NCBI GenBank assembly: GCA_050299175.1
Contig: JBNKVM010000005.1
Location: 1-64,000 of the forward strand
Origin: JAPHTQ01 sp050299175
Lineage (GTDB): Bacteria; Pseudomonadota; Gammaproteobacteria; Thiohalomonadales; Thiohalomonadaceae
Direction of reading: 5' to 3'
DNA length: 64,000 nucleotides
The first letter of the stretch is position 1. The number at the start of each line of letters is the position of its first letter. The position numbers and the translations under genes are program-made. Below are positions 35,271 through 44,131 of the stretch, piece after piece. The notes beneath the pieces were generated by a model that searched no databases, was not told the DNA's origin, and saw only the letters and a program-made list of their open reading frames with translations.

Positions 35271-36764
35271 TTATTCGCCACCACTGACAGAACGTTTTCC
35301 GTTTTCGTCGTTACTGTTACCGACCTGCTCCAGGTTATAGCGATCCAGTTTATTGCGCAGGCCAACCCGTGACAGCCCCAGTTCGCGTGCAGCGCGACTT
35401 TTATTCCAGCGGTGACGGATCAGCGTTTCACGCAGGATGCGCTCTTCCAGTGCCTCAACCCGATCCTTGAGGGTGCCCTGCAGGCCGGTCAGGTGTTCGA
35501 CTACCGTGGCCTCGTGACGAGGCGCGGTGTTGAGGATACGGCTGTTGAGTAGTTCAGCACCGAGTTGTTCACTATCGGACATCACCAGCATGTGACGAAC
35601 TTCGTTCTGTAACTCGCGCACATTGCCCGGCCAGTTATAGGCCTGCAGGCAGGCCAGTGCCTCTTCGGTAAAGCCATTGACGCTCTTGCCCAGACTCTGC
35701 ATCGCCGACTTGAGCAGGGTGTTGGCCAGCAGCGGCACGTCCTCCTTGCGTTTGCGTAGCGGAGGCAGATCGATAACTACAGCGGCCAGACGATAGTAGA
35801 GGTCTTCGCGGAAACGTCCTTCGTGAACCTCGCGCTCCAGATCCTTGTTACTGGCGGCGATAATGCGCACGTCGACATTGCGGGTGCGGCCACTGCCGAG
35901 GGGACGGATCTCACCCTCCTGCAGTACGCGCAGTAGTTTTACCTGAAAGGCGGGAGAGACCTCGCCGATTTCGTCGAGGAATACGGTGCCGCCGTTGGCG
36001 CGCTCGAACAGACCGATACGATCTTCCACCGCACCAGTGAAGGCTCCGCGTTTGTAGCCGAACAGTTCGCTCTCCAGCAGCTCATCGGGGAGCGCGCCGC
36101 AGTTTTCCACTACAAAGGGCTTGTCCCAACGCAGGCTGTTGTAGTGCAGGGCGCGGGCCGCCAGTTCCTTGCCGGTACCCGATTCGCCAGAGAGCAAAAC
36201 AGAAACGTCATAGGGGGCGATACGGCGTATGCGGTCGCAGACTTCGTTCATGCAGCTTTCATCGCTACGGATGATGCCATCATCACAACTGTAACTGCTA
36301 CGCAGGACGGTGCGTTTGCTCTGCAACGATTCGTCGAGATGCTCCGGCATCATCTTTAATTCAATGGAGAGCGCTTCGTTCTGTCGTTGTAACTCATACA
36401 GGCGGATCGCATTTTTTAACAGCAACAACAGGCTTTCCGGGTGCCAGGGCTTGGTGACGTACTGGTAGATGCCCGCTTCGTTGATTGCGCTGATAATATC
36501 TTCCGAATCGGTATAGCCGGAGATGATCATGCGGATCACGTCTGGCCAGCGATCACGCACCTGTTTGAGGAATTCGACGCCGCTCATCTCCGGCATCCGC
36601 TGGTCGCAGAGGATGATCTGTACCCACTCCTTCTCCAGGATCGCCGTGGCTTCGTCGACATTCGATGCCAGCATCACATCGAAGTCATCCTCAAGGATGC
36701 GTCGCAGGGTTTCCAGGCTGCGAACCTCATCATCCACAACCAGTATGGTGGGTAGTGTGTTCAT
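35271..36764 (-). CDS. hupR: NtrC-family hydrogenase transcription activator (HupR/HoxA)
   Basis: A 497-residue activator. A receiver domain spans 1-125 with phospho-Asp D54 (ILCDQRMPEM). An AAA+ domain holds Walker A GESGTGKE, the full sigma-54 contact motif GAFTGA (GYKRGAFTGAVEDRIG), Walker B GGTVFLDEIGE and RRRK-type arginines. A Fis-type HTH ends the protein (HRWNKSRAARELGLSRVGLRNKL). In this family the unphosphorylated form activates. Because GAFTGA is intact, sigma-54 dependence is expected, which agrees with the promoters at 49795 and 45238. The ATG at 36764 follows GGGAG. Confidence 0.94.
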   Translation of the reverse strand: MNTLPTILVVDDEVRSLETLRRILEDDFDVMLASNVDEATAILEKEWVQIILCDQRMPEMSGVEFLKQVRDRWPDVIRMIISGYTDSEDIISAINEAGIYQYVTKPWHPESLLLLLKNAIRLYELQRQNEALSIELKMMPEHLDESLQSKRTVLRSSYSCDDGIIRSDESCMNEVCDRIRRIAPYDVSVLLSGESGTGKELAARALHYNSLRWDKPFVVENCGALPDELLESELFGYKRGAFTGAVEDRIGLFERANGGTVFLDEIGEVSPAFQVKLLRVLQEGEIRPLGSGRTRNVDVRIIAASNKDLEREVHEGRFREDLYYRLAAVVIDLPPLRKRKEDVPLLANTLLKSAMQSLGKSVNGFTEEALACLQAYNWPGNVRELQNEVRHMLVMSDSEQLGAELLNSRILNTAPRHEATVVEHLTGLQGTLKDRVEALEERILRETLIRHRWNKSRAARELGLSRVGLRNKLDRYNLEQVGNSNDENGKRSVSGGE

Positions 36765-36807
36765 ATCACTCTCCCGTTTATCGAATTTTGTGTGTGCGAA
36801 TATTTCA

Positions 36808-37854
36808 TCAGCAGATTCGTGGAAGTTGCTCACCTGCCAACCAATCGACAATGCGACTACCGCCGAAACGGGTGCGCATTTCGACAAAGCCGTTACTGTC
36901 TTCAGTGACCGCACCGATAAGCGCGGCGTCCTTACCCAGCGGGTGGGCGTGCATGGTGCGCAACAACGGCTCAGCGTCCGCCATCGGACAGATGCAGATC
37001 AATTTTCCCTCGTTGGCCACGTAAAGCGGATCGAGTCCCAACAGTTCGCAGGCGGCGGCGACCTGTGATTTAACCGGGATCGCCGATTCATCCAGACGCA
37101 TGCCAACTTTCGATTGCTGCGCAAGTTCGTTAAGGGTGGTGGCAAGACCGCCACGGGTCGGATCGCGCAGGCAGTGGATCGACGGTGCTGTTTTTACCAT
37201 TTCTGCGATCAGCGTATGCAGTGCGGCAGAGTCGGACTCCACCGTGGTTTCGAACTCCAGATTTTCGCGACTCGCCATGATCGCTACGCCGTGATCGCCG
37301 ATGCTGCCGCTGAGCAGGATTGCATCGCCCGGTTTGGCCAGGTCGCCGGAGATGTGAATACCTTCAGGTACTACGCCGATGCCGGTGGTGGTGATGAAGA
37401 CACCATCGCCCTTGCCTTTCTCCACCACCTTGGTGTCGCCGGTGACCACGGGAACGCCAGCCTCCGATGCGGCTCTCGCCATGCTGATCACGATGCGCTC
37501 GAGATCGGCCAGCGGAAAACCCTCTTCGAGAATAAAACCGGCAGAGAGGTAGAGCGGCTTTGCGCCGGACATAGAGACATCGTTAATCGTGCCATGTACC
37601 GCCAGCGAGCCGATGTCGCCGCCGGGGAAAAACAGCGGCGAGATCACGTGGCCGTCGACACTCATCACCATGCGGCCCGCCTCGACAGGGAATAACGCCT
37701 GGTCATTACCCTGGCGCAGCAGTTCGTTGTCCAGATGTTTGGCGAACAGTTCGCTGATTAACTGCGCCATGGCGCGACCACCGCTGCCGTGGCTCATGTC
37801 CACGGTGCCGTCCCGAGTATTTAAACGCTGGCCAAAACGTTGTGGTGCATTCAT
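36808..37854 (-). CDS. hypE: HypE, hydrogenase expression/formation protein
   Basis: A 348-residue ATP-dependent dehydratase of the PurM/SelD fold that converts the thiocarbamate on its C-terminal Cys to thiocyanate. It carries the family start (DMSHGSGGRAMAQLI), the ATP loops (VSMSGAKPLYLSAGFILEEGF and VTGDTKVVEKGKGDGVFITTTGIG) and the C-terminal tetrapeptide PRIC with the acceptor Cys. It starts just 1 bp downstream of the hypD stop. The following gene is hupR. Confidence 0.97.
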   Translation of the reverse strand: MNAPQRFGQRLNTRDGTVDMSHGSGGRAMAQLISELFAKHLDNELLRQGNDQALFPVEAGRMVMSVDGHVISPLFFPGGDIGSLAVHGTINDVSMSGAKPLYLSAGFILEEGFPLADLERIVISMARAASEAGVPVVTGDTKVVEKGKGDGVFITTTGIGVVPEGIHISGDLAKPGDAILLSGSIGDHGVAIMASRENLEFETTVESDSAALHTLIAEMVKTAPSIHCLRDPTRGGLATTLNELAQQSKVGMRLDESAIPVKSQVAAACELLGLDPLYVANEGKLICICPMADAEPLLRTMHAHPLGKDAALIGAVTEDSNGFVEMRTRFGGSRIVDWLAGEQLPRIC

Positions 37855-37855
37855 C

Positions 37856-38971
37856 TCAGCTCACCTTCTGTTGACGGAAGCGGCCATAACTCCAGTAGGC
37901 GGCGCAGGCGCCTTCGGAGGAGACCATGCAGGAACCCATCGGATTTTCCGGGGTGCAGACGGTACCGAATAGTTTGCAGTCCATCGGATTTTTCTGGCCG
38001 CGCAGAATGCTTGGGCATTCGCAACCTTTGACATCGGAGGCGCTGATCGCCGGAACGGTAAAGCGTTTCTCCGCATCGAACTCGGCAAACTCCTCGCGAA
38101 TCTTCAGCGCACTGTCAGGTACCAGACCCAGACCGCGCCACTCGAAAGTTTCGCGCAGTTCCAGTACTTCGTTCACCAGTGCCTGTGCCTTGAGGTTGCC
38201 CTCACGGGTCACGGCGCGAATGTATTCGTTTTCCACTTCGTGTTTGTTGGTATTGAGCTGGCGCAGCAACATCAACGCCGACTGCATGATGTCGAGTGGT
38301 TCAAAACCGGCAATGACCACCGGTTTTTTGTAGTGCTCGGCGAAATACTCGTAGGGTTTGCTGCCAATCAATGTGCTGACGTGGGAAGGGCCAAAGAATC
38401 CGTCGATGTTGATATCATCGGATTCCAGAATCGCCTTCAATGCCGCGGGAGTGAGCACGTGGTTGCAGAAAACGCTGAAGTTTTTCAGCCCTTCTGCCTG
38501 TGCCTGTTTTAGCACCACCGCAGTCGGTGGGGTAGTGGTTTCGAAACCGATGGCGAAGAATACCACCTGGCGCTCGGGGTTTTCCCGTGCGATGCGCAGT
38601 GCATCCTGAGTGGAGTAGACCATGCGCACATCGCCGCCCGCCGCCTTCAGTTTGAGCAGGCTCATGCGTTTGCTGGCGGGCACCCGCAGCAGGTCGCCGT
38701 AACTGCACAGGATCACGTCGTGGTCCTGCACCAGTTGAATCGCGTTATCGATGCGACCGATGGGCAGGACACAGACCGGACAACCGGGGCCATGCACGAA
38801 CTGCACATTCTTCGGCATCAGATCCTGTACACCGTAACGGAAGATGGCGTGAGTGTGGCCACCGCAGAACTCCATCAGTCGGTATGTGCGATCAGTGTTC
38901 GCCTCGCTGGCAATAGCGGTTGCCAATTTTTTTGCCAGCGCCTGATCGCGGTATTCGTCGACGTATTTCAT
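37856..38971 (-). CDS. hypD: HypD, Fe-S scaffold for Fe(CN)2CO assembly
   Basis: A 371-residue Fe-S protein that, with HypC, carries the iron while CN and CO are attached. It has the N-terminal CGGHTHAIFRYG, the GPGCPVCVLPIGRID motif, and the C-terminal cysteine set CECPSILRGQKNPMDCKLFGTVC ... GSCMVSSEGACAAYW that holds the [4Fe-4S] cluster. It overlaps hypC by ATGA and hypE follows after 1 bp. Confidence 0.97.
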   Translation of the reverse strand: MKYVDEYRDQALAKKLATAIASEANTDRTYRLMEFCGGHTHAIFRYGVQDLMPKNVQFVHGPGCPVCVLPIGRIDNAIQLVQDHDVILCSYGDLLRVPASKRMSLLKLKAAGGDVRMVYSTQDALRIARENPERQVVFFAIGFETTTPPTAVVLKQAQAEGLKNFSVFCNHVLTPAALKAILESDDINIDGFFGPSHVSTLIGSKPYEYFAEHYKKPVVIAGFEPLDIMQSALMLLRQLNTNKHEVENEYIRAVTREGNLKAQALVNEVLELRETFEWRGLGLVPDSALKIREEFAEFDAEKRFTVPAISASDVKGCECPSILRGQKNPMDCKLFGTVCTPENPMGSCMVSSEGACAAYWSYGRFRQQKVS

Positions 38972-39204
38972 GCCGAACCCTCCTGCAACATCCCCGCCTC
39001 GGCGAAGATTTTGAGTGTGCGTTCCGCCTCTTCGGGACTGAGGCGGTTGAGTGCGTAGCCGACGTGCACCAGCACGTAGTCGCCCTCCTGTACCCCTTCG
39101 ACCAGCGCCAGCGAAATCTCCTTCTTCACGCCGTCGAGACTGATGGTGGCCATATCGCCGTCCGCGCTAATGGCTGTGACCTTTGCCGGGATCGCCAGAC
39201 ACAT
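38968..39204 (-). CDS. hypC: HypC hydrogenase maturation chaperone
   Basis: A 78-residue protein starting MCLAIPAKV; the Cys2 binds iron and the large-subunit precursor. I start at 39204, preceded by AGGAG; a longer frame upstream would overlap hypB. It sits 2 bp after hypB and overlaps hypD. A paralogue, HupF, is encoded at 44132-44458. Confidence 0.95.
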   Translation of the reverse strand: MCLAIPAKVTAISADGDMATISLDGVKKEISLALVEGVQEGDYVLVHVGYALNRLSPEEAERTLKIFAEAGMLQEGSA

Positions 39205-39206
39205 AA

Positions 39207-40064
39207 TCAGGCTCCTATGCTTGCCAGTTGCCGAGTCGCGGCCAACCACTGGTACCAGCTATCCATGCCTTCACCACTGGTGGCGGAAACCTGCAACGCC
39301 TTGATGGAAGGATTGACCCGTCGTGCATAGTCGATGCACTTGTCGACATCGAATTGCAGATGCGGCAACAGATCGATTTTGTTCAGCAGCAGCAGATCCG
39401 CAGCGGCGAACATGTCGGGATATTTGATCGGTTTATCTTCGCCCTCGGTGATCGAGAGGATCGCCACCTTGTGTGCCTCGCCGAGATCGAAGGCCGCGGG
39501 GCAGACCAGATTGCCGACGTTCTCAATAAACAGCACGCCGCTGTTTTCCGGCTTCAACGTTTCCAGCGCGTGGCCGACCATGTGCGCGTCGAGGTGACAA
39601 CCCTTGCCGGTGTTGATCTGCAACGCGGGGACGCCGGTTTCGCGAATGCGATCGGCATCGTTGGCGGTCTGTTGATCGCCTTCGATCACCGCCAGCGGAT
39701 ACTGTCCTTTCAGATCGGTCAGGGTGCGGGTGAGCAGAGTAGTCTTGCCAGAACCGGGACTGGAGACCAGATTGAGGGCGAGGATGCCGCGCTCGCCAAA
39801 CCAGCGACGATTGGCATTAGCGTATTCATTATTCTTGCCGAGGATGTCCTGTTCGATCTGCACCATACGCGCCTGACTCATGCCGGGGGCGTGGGCATGG
39901 GCTGCCCCCTGACCGTAGTCGTGGGTGTCACCATCATGGTGATGGTGGTGATGATCGTGATGGTGGTGTCCATGGTGATGGCTATGATCGTGACCATGTT
40001 CGTGGCTGTGCTCATGCCCCTCAATGGTGGTTTCGCCTTCACCGCAACCGCATACCGTACACAT
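39207..40064 (-). CDS. hypB: HypB, nickel-binding GTPase
   Basis: A 285-residue GTPase that delivers Ni2+ to the large subunit with HypA. It begins MCTVCGCGEGE, the high-affinity Ni motif, followed by a His-rich stretch with 22 histidines between residues about 16 and 60, a nickel store. The G domain has the P-loop SSPGSGKTTLL, GDQQTANDADR, the ENVGNLVCPA switch and NKIDLL. The start overlaps the hypA stop (TAATG). Confidence 0.97.
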   Translation of the reverse strand: MCTVCGCGEGETTIEGHEHSHEHGHDHSHHHGHHHHDHHHHHHDGDTHDYGQGAAHAHAPGMSQARMVQIEQDILGKNNEYANANRRWFGERGILALNLVSSPGSGKTTLLTRTLTDLKGQYPLAVIEGDQQTANDADRIRETGVPALQINTGKGCHLDAHMVGHALETLKPENSGVLFIENVGNLVCPAAFDLGEAHKVAILSITEGEDKPIKYPDMFAAADLLLLNKIDLLPHLQFDVDKCIDYARRVNPSIKALQVSATSGEGMDSWYQWLAATRQLASIGA

Positions 40065-40405
40065 TATTCCACCTCCATTTCTTTAATTCGTAATTCATCC
40101 CCGCCGGTGACCTGTAGCTGATAACCGCCACAGTCGGGACAGGGATCGAAGCGTTGACTTATTGCCACCTCGTGGCTGCAGGTCATGCACCAGGCACGTC
40201 CAGGCAGGTTAATAATCTCCAGTGTTGCGCCGTCGGCAACCGAACCTTTAATCACCACATCGAAACCGAAACGCATCGCTTCGACTTCGACGCCGGCCAG
40301 ATCGCCGATCTCCAGCCAAACGGTTTTCACCCGATTGAAGCCGACGCTTTTGGCCTGATCTTCCATTACCTGCAACACCCCTTCGCACAGTGACATCTCA
40401 TGCAT
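40064..40405 (-). CDS. hypA: HypA, nickel insertion metallochaperone
   Basis: A 113-residue chaperone. MHEMSLCEG gives the Ni ligand His2, and CMTC...CPDC is the structural zinc site (the first pair near residue 74, the second near 91). I start at 40405 because this is the family N-terminus; it overlaps the hupK stop by 8 bp. With HypB it inserts nickel after the Fe ligands are in place. Confidence 0.95.
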   Translation of the reverse strand: MHEMSLCEGVLQVMEDQAKSVGFNRVKTVWLEIGDLAGVEVEAMRFGFDVVIKGSVADGATLEIINLPGRAWCMTCSHEVAISQRFDPCPDCGGYQLQVTGGDELRIKEMEVE

Positions 40406-41564
40406 CGTGGTGTACCTGAATCTGATAACCGACACAGGGATCGATGGCGTTGAGCCAGAGTGCTGCCTGTTGTTGCAATACTTTCTCGTCGTTACTGTTC
40501 AATGTCTGTAAACCTTTTACCGCGACACCCTGTGGATGAAAGTTCCACTCGGTGGGAGCGAGGATCTGATAACGCCGAATCACATCATCTTCGATCTCGA
40601 CCCGATGGATCAGACGACCGCGTGCCGCCTCTACCTGTGCCAGACCGACACCGCTCGGCGCACGCTGTTTGCTCTCACTTTGATCCGCCGCGCTGAGTGC
40701 CGCCAGTCCCGCCTGTAGCAGGTCCGGGATTGCAGCCAGTTCAACCAGTCTAGCCGTCAATCGTGTTAACAGCGCATTACCTTCACGTTGCAGCAACTCC
40801 TGCACCAGTGGCTGCTGCTGTTGCCGCTGCAGCGGAGTGGTCTCACAGGCGTTGCCCTGCCATAGCGGTTGACTGATAAAAGATTCCGCATCATCGGCAG
40901 CAAGTTGCTTATGTAATTCAGCATCGGCCAGCGTCGGCAGAAAAAACGTTTTGCTCCGACCCAGTCGATCCCAACCCTTGTCGCGCAGTTGACCGAACAG
41001 ACGCGCGGGCATGGTATTGCCGTCTTTTATCCATTGCGCCATGCCGAAACCGGTGTCCGGCAGTGCTCCATCTAGCAGGGCATCGATCATACTGCGTAGT
41101 TCGGCGATAACCGATTTGGCCTTTGCTTTGTCGAGCCTGAGTTCCGCATTTAAATGAAACGGCGCGTTCTCGCCGTAGAGAGCACTGGTCAGCGATGGCA
41201 ACAGTTGCATAACCTTCGGTAACCCTTCCTGTACCACCGCTTCACCGGCAAAGCCGGGCCAGTCGAGCAGGATGCGCAACAGATGTTCCCGTGCGCTCTC
41301 CATCCACACCAGCATGCCACGTGCCTGACGCTGGGCTTTCGATGGTGTGATCGACAGCGCCTCTTCGCAGGCGGCCAATGCCGCAGCCGATTGCGCGGTG
41401 CCGCAGAGGCTGAAGATCATCGGTAGCCGATGCAGCGCCTTGTCTGGTGTCAGTCCCTCCAGAATACGGCTCGCCTGCAGCGGACGTCCCGAACGCAATG
41501 TCGCCGCGCTGACGCCGTTAGCGTCACAGGTCAGTTGGATATCGAGTTGTCCCTCGACGTTCAC
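40398..41564 (-). CDS. hupK: HupK, large-subunit-like hydrogenase assembly scaffold
   Basis: A 388-residue paralogue of the large subunit that lacks the Ni-site cysteines. The L1 site is degenerate (FSLCGTAQ, one Cys) and the C-terminal region reads DPCVGYQIQVHH. The fold segments (GLAQVEAARGRLIHRVEIEDDVIRRYQILAPTEWNF) are kept. In Rhizobium and Rhodobacter, HupK is a scaffold for cofactor assembly. It begins with GTG at 41564, after AGGAG, 3 bp after hupJ2. Confidence 0.9.
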   Translation of the reverse strand: MNVEGQLDIQLTCDANGVSAATLRSGRPLQASRILEGLTPDKALHRLPMIFSLCGTAQSAAALAACEEALSITPSKAQRQARGMLVWMESAREHLLRILLDWPGFAGEAVVQEGLPKVMQLLPSLTSALYGENAPFHLNAELRLDKAKAKSVIAELRSMIDALLDGALPDTGFGMAQWIKDGNTMPARLFGQLRDKGWDRLGRSKTFFLPTLADAELHKQLAADDAESFISQPLWQGNACETTPLQRQQQQPLVQELLQREGNALLTRLTARLVELAAIPDLLQAGLAALSAADQSESKQRAPSGVGLAQVEAARGRLIHRVEIEDDVIRRYQILAPTEWNFHPQGVAVKGLQTLNSNDEKVLQQQAALWLNAIDPCVGYQIQVHHDA

Positions 41565-41567
41565 CTT

Positions 41568-42062
41568 TTACTCCTGGCTGGCGGAAAAGAGGCCGCGCAA
41601 TAGCGCGCGACGTCCCGGTTCAGGTGGTGTTTCCTGCTGTGCCGGTTCTGCTGCGGTCATCATTCGCTGCATGATCGACTCGGCGGTTTTGACTGCCTGC
41701 TGCTGATCACTGAAATTACCCATCGGCGAAAACAACGGACGACTGAGATAGCGCCCAATCAACGCCTCTTCACACAACTCCATCTCGCAGGGACCCGAGG
41801 GGAAGACAACGCTGCGTTTACTGCCCGGTTCGGCATCGGCAAAACTGTCGCCCTCGGACGGCAGCAGCATCAGATTCATAAACCACGGTGTGATCAAAAT
41901 ACCGGCACAGTGGCCGTCGACATGACTAAAGCCGACGGTCTGAACCTGTAGCGCCGGATTCAGGATCGGCAAGCCGACCATACGATCTTCGTGAATCGTA
42001 CGAAAAGCCTTCTCCAGCCCTTCGGTCAAACAGTGTCGCTGAATCATACTTGCCTCGTTCAT
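41568..42062 (-). CDS. hupJ: HupJ/HybE-family hydrogenase assembly chaperone, second copy
   Basis: A 164-residue HybE-family protein, shorter and more diverged than its neighbour. It shares with it the segments GLPILNPALQVQTVGF, AGILITPWFMNLMLLPSE and RYLSRPLFSPMGNFSDQQQAVKTAESIMQRM. In E. coli and rhizobia HybE/HupJ type chaperones act on Tat export and cofactor insertion of the small subunit. Start overlaps the upstream hupJ stop by ATGA, so the tandem pair is co-translated. Symbol given by position and family. Confidence 0.82.
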   Translation of the reverse strand: MNEASMIQRHCLTEGLEKAFRTIHEDRMVGLPILNPALQVQTVGFSHVDGHCAGILITPWFMNLMLLPSEGDSFADAEPGSKRSVVFPSGPCEMELCEEALIGRYLSRPLFSPMGNFSDQQQAVKTAESIMQRMMTAAEPAQQETPPEPGRRALLRGLFSASQE

Positions 42063-42619
42063 TCGCTACGCTGCCGGCCGCGCAACAATTCGCGGCGGCT
42101 GATCGGCCGGTTCATCTTTTCCGTCAAGGTCGGGCCGTCGTCTTCGGCCTCATCCGGCGGGGCATCGCCACCCTGCCAGGCACGGCGTATCATTTCATTG
42201 TGCATCGTCAATCCCTCGCGGTTTTCGCTATCGAACAGTCCGCGCATCACCTCAACGGCGGTGGCGACGGCGGCGGTCTGATCGACAAACTGCTGCATCG
42301 GCGAAAACAGTGAGCACATCTGGTAACGACCGAACTCCGCTTCATAGCCGACGGTAAACTCATAGGCGCCGGAATGAAACAGATGGGTGACTTTATCGCC
42401 GACCTTCAGTTCACTCCACTCTTCCTCGCCGGGCAACAGCATCAGGTTCATAAACCAAGGCGTGATCAACACGCCGACGAAATTTTTGCCCCAGGGCATG
42501 AAGCCTACGGCTTTTACCTCAAGCGCCGGGTTGAGGAACGGCAGCCCCTGCATCCGTGTCTGTTCGATGCGGCGATAGGTCTGCTCCAGCAGATCCACCT
42601 GTGTCGCGATCGCGTTCAT
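42059..42619 (-). CDS. hupJ: HupJ/HybE-family hydrogenase assembly chaperone, first copy
   Basis: A 186-residue HybE-family protein with the full-length pattern: YRRIEQTRMQGLPFLNPALEVKAVGFMPWGKNFVGVLITPWFMNLMLLP, then GAYEFTVGYEAEFGRYQMCSLFSPMQQFVDQ. The C-terminus is basic with an arginine-rich RRELLRGRQRSE tail also seen, weakly, in the second copy (RRALLRGLFS), which suggests the two arose by duplication. Overlaps the rubredoxin stop by ATGA. Confidence 0.88.
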   Translation of the reverse strand: MNAIATQVDLLEQTYRRIEQTRMQGLPFLNPALEVKAVGFMPWGKNFVGVLITPWFMNLMLLPGEEEWSELKVGDKVTHLFHSGAYEFTVGYEAEFGRYQMCSLFSPMQQFVDQTAAVATAVEVMRGLFDSENREGLTMHNEMIRRAWQGGDAPPDEAEDDGPTLTEKMNRPISRRELLRGRQRSE

Positions 42620-42846
42620 GCGTCGTCACCGATCACCAGGAAGTCATCCTTGTTGCTGTCGCAGACCGGGCAGGTCCAGTGCGGCGGCAGGGCGGAGAAG
42701 GGCGTCCCCGGCGGAACATGCCAGTAGTCGTCGCCTTCTGCCGGGTCGTAGACGTGCCAGCAGATCTTGCACTCCAGTTTCGTCGTATCGGTGATCTTGC
42801 TGTTATCACCGCCATACGAACCGCTGAAGAACTGGTCGCTTCTCAC
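42616..42846 (-). CDS. hupI: HupI rubredoxin
   Basis: A 76-residue rubredoxin with the Fe site CKICWHVYDP...CPVC. The usual aromatic core residues (Y/W/F) are present (DYWHVPPGTPFSALPPHWTCPVCDSNKDDF). It begins with GTG, overlapping hupH by GTGA. HupI is an electron carrier needed for maturation or oxygen protection of the uptake enzyme. Confidence 0.95.
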   Translation of the reverse strand: MRSDQFFSGSYGGDNSKITDTTKLECKICWHVYDPAEGDDYWHVPPGTPFSALPPHWTCPVCDSNKDDFLVIGDDA

Positions 42847-43688
42847 CGGTAGATCTCCAGAATCTCATCCAGTCGCACGGCGCTGTCGGCGATATCTTCC
42901 GGTGCGGCACAGGCGACGCTGGGCACGTCGGTGATCTCCAGCGTATTGAGGATGTTGCGATCCTGCGAATTGAAATACTGCACCCACCAGACGTTGCGTG
43001 TGCCACTACTGCTGATGCGACAGTTACCGTAACCGCGGGAGAGGATGCTCACCTTGCCCGCTCCCAACTGTTGTTGCAGGAAACCGAGATCCTCTTCGGT
43101 CTGCGGTAGCAGGGTGAGGTTGATCACGTGGGATATCTTGCCCGGTTTCCAACTACTCACCTGATCGTTGATCTCGCTGAACAGCGGCGGCGAATTGAGC
43201 ACGCCGGGCGGCAGCGGCGACACCAGTTCCACTTTCTCTTTTGCTTCGGCAAAGGCCTGTTGCACTACCTGCTGCGGGATCGGTCCGACCTCAATGCGGT
43301 CGTCGAGCAGCAGGCCGTCGCTATCGTTTTGCTGGATGCGCCAGACTCCGGCCAGTACCGACTCCTGAATGCGAATATGTTCCGCGTCTTCGATGACGAT
43401 GCTTACTTCGCCTTCCCCCAGCACCTGATCCACCAGGGCGCGGTTACGTGGGTCGAGATCGTTGAGTACGACGGCGGGCTGCGACGCGCCGGTTTTATAT
43501 GCCGACAACTGTTCACCCAGTTGATGCAGCAGCGCCAGCGCCGCGTCGAGACCCTGGACCTCTTCCGGCTCCGGTAGCGGTGGCGGCATATAGGTGTCCA
43601 TGCCGGAAGGGAGTTGCAGGATATCCAGTTCCGCGCCGTCGAGTTCGGCAGGTTGGGTGCCGGGGCCGGTGATGGGAAATTCGTTCAT
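42843..43688 (-). CDS. hupH: HupH/HyaF-family assembly protein
   Basis: A 281-residue protein of the HupH_C family. It has an N-terminal LPSGMDTYMPPPLPEPEEVQGLDAALALLHQLGEQL, a middle duplicate-like region (VSIVIEDAEHIRIQESVLAGVWRI) and a C-terminal mirror of the second (KVSILSRGYGNCRISSSGTRNVWWVQYFNS). HupH works with HupG and HupF on the large or small subunit. The start at 43688 is the first ATG before the conserved segment. Confidence 0.92.
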   Translation of the reverse strand: MNEFPITGPGTQPAELDGAELDILQLPSGMDTYMPPPLPEPEEVQGLDAALALLHQLGEQLSAYKTGASQPAVVLNDLDPRNRALVDQVLGEGEVSIVIEDAEHIRIQESVLAGVWRIQQNDSDGLLLDDRIEVGPIPQQVVQQAFAEAKEKVELVSPLPPGVLNSPPLFSEINDQVSSWKPGKISHVINLTLLPQTEEDLGFLQQQLGAGKVSILSRGYGNCRISSSGTRNVWWVQYFNSQDRNILNTLEITDVPSVACAAPEDIADSAVRLDEILEIYR

Positions 43689-43698
43689 GCGCTGACTC

Positions 43699-44127
43699 CT
43701 AGTGGTAGTGCGGTGTGTTGTCGCTGACGACCGGAATGGCAAAGCACGGTGCCGCGATCGGTTCTGACTGCAACAGGCGTTCGGTTTCACGCAGATAATC
43801 TTCCCAGTTCTGGATCTGGGTGATGACGCCGAGGTATTCGCCGCGACGCAGGAACACCAGCGCAGGCCATTGGTTGAAACCGTAACGACTTTGCAGGCTG
43901 TGTTGTGCGTTTTGATCAATCAGCGCCGCAGTGAGGCGGCCGTCGAAGGCCTTGACCAGTTCCGGCAACACCATCGCTACGTCGTTGCTCTCGGGAAACT
44001 TCACCGGGTCTTCGCTGAAGAAGAGCACCAGGTGCTCCTGTTCCGCGGCGAATGGGTCGAGGCTGTTTTCGTTCAACACGGGTAAGTGGTGGCGTTCGGT
44101 CAGGCGTTTGATCTGTGGTGATGGCAT
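43699..44127 (-). CDS. hupG: HupG/HyaE-family thioredoxin-like chaperone
   Basis: A 142-residue thioredoxin-fold protein without a CxxC: ENSLDPFAAEQEHLVLFFSEDP and GFNQWPALVFLRRGEYLGVI (the cis-Pro region). HyaE proteins bind the Tat signal of the small subunit. It is 4 bp upstream of the hupF stop on the same strand and precedes hupH. Confidence 0.92.
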   Translation of the reverse strand: MPSPQIKRLTERHHLPVLNENSLDPFAAEQEHLVLFFSEDPVKFPESNDVAMVLPELVKAFDGRLTAALIDQNAQHSLQSRYGFNQWPALVFLRRGEYLGVITQIQNWEDYLRETERLLQSEPIAAPCFAIPVVSDNTPHYH

Positions 44128-44131
44128 GGTT

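Noticed and set aside
39830..40120. Plus-strand frame reading valine- and methionine-rich through hypB
   Set aside because: The pattern is just the complement of the His-rich codons of hypB.
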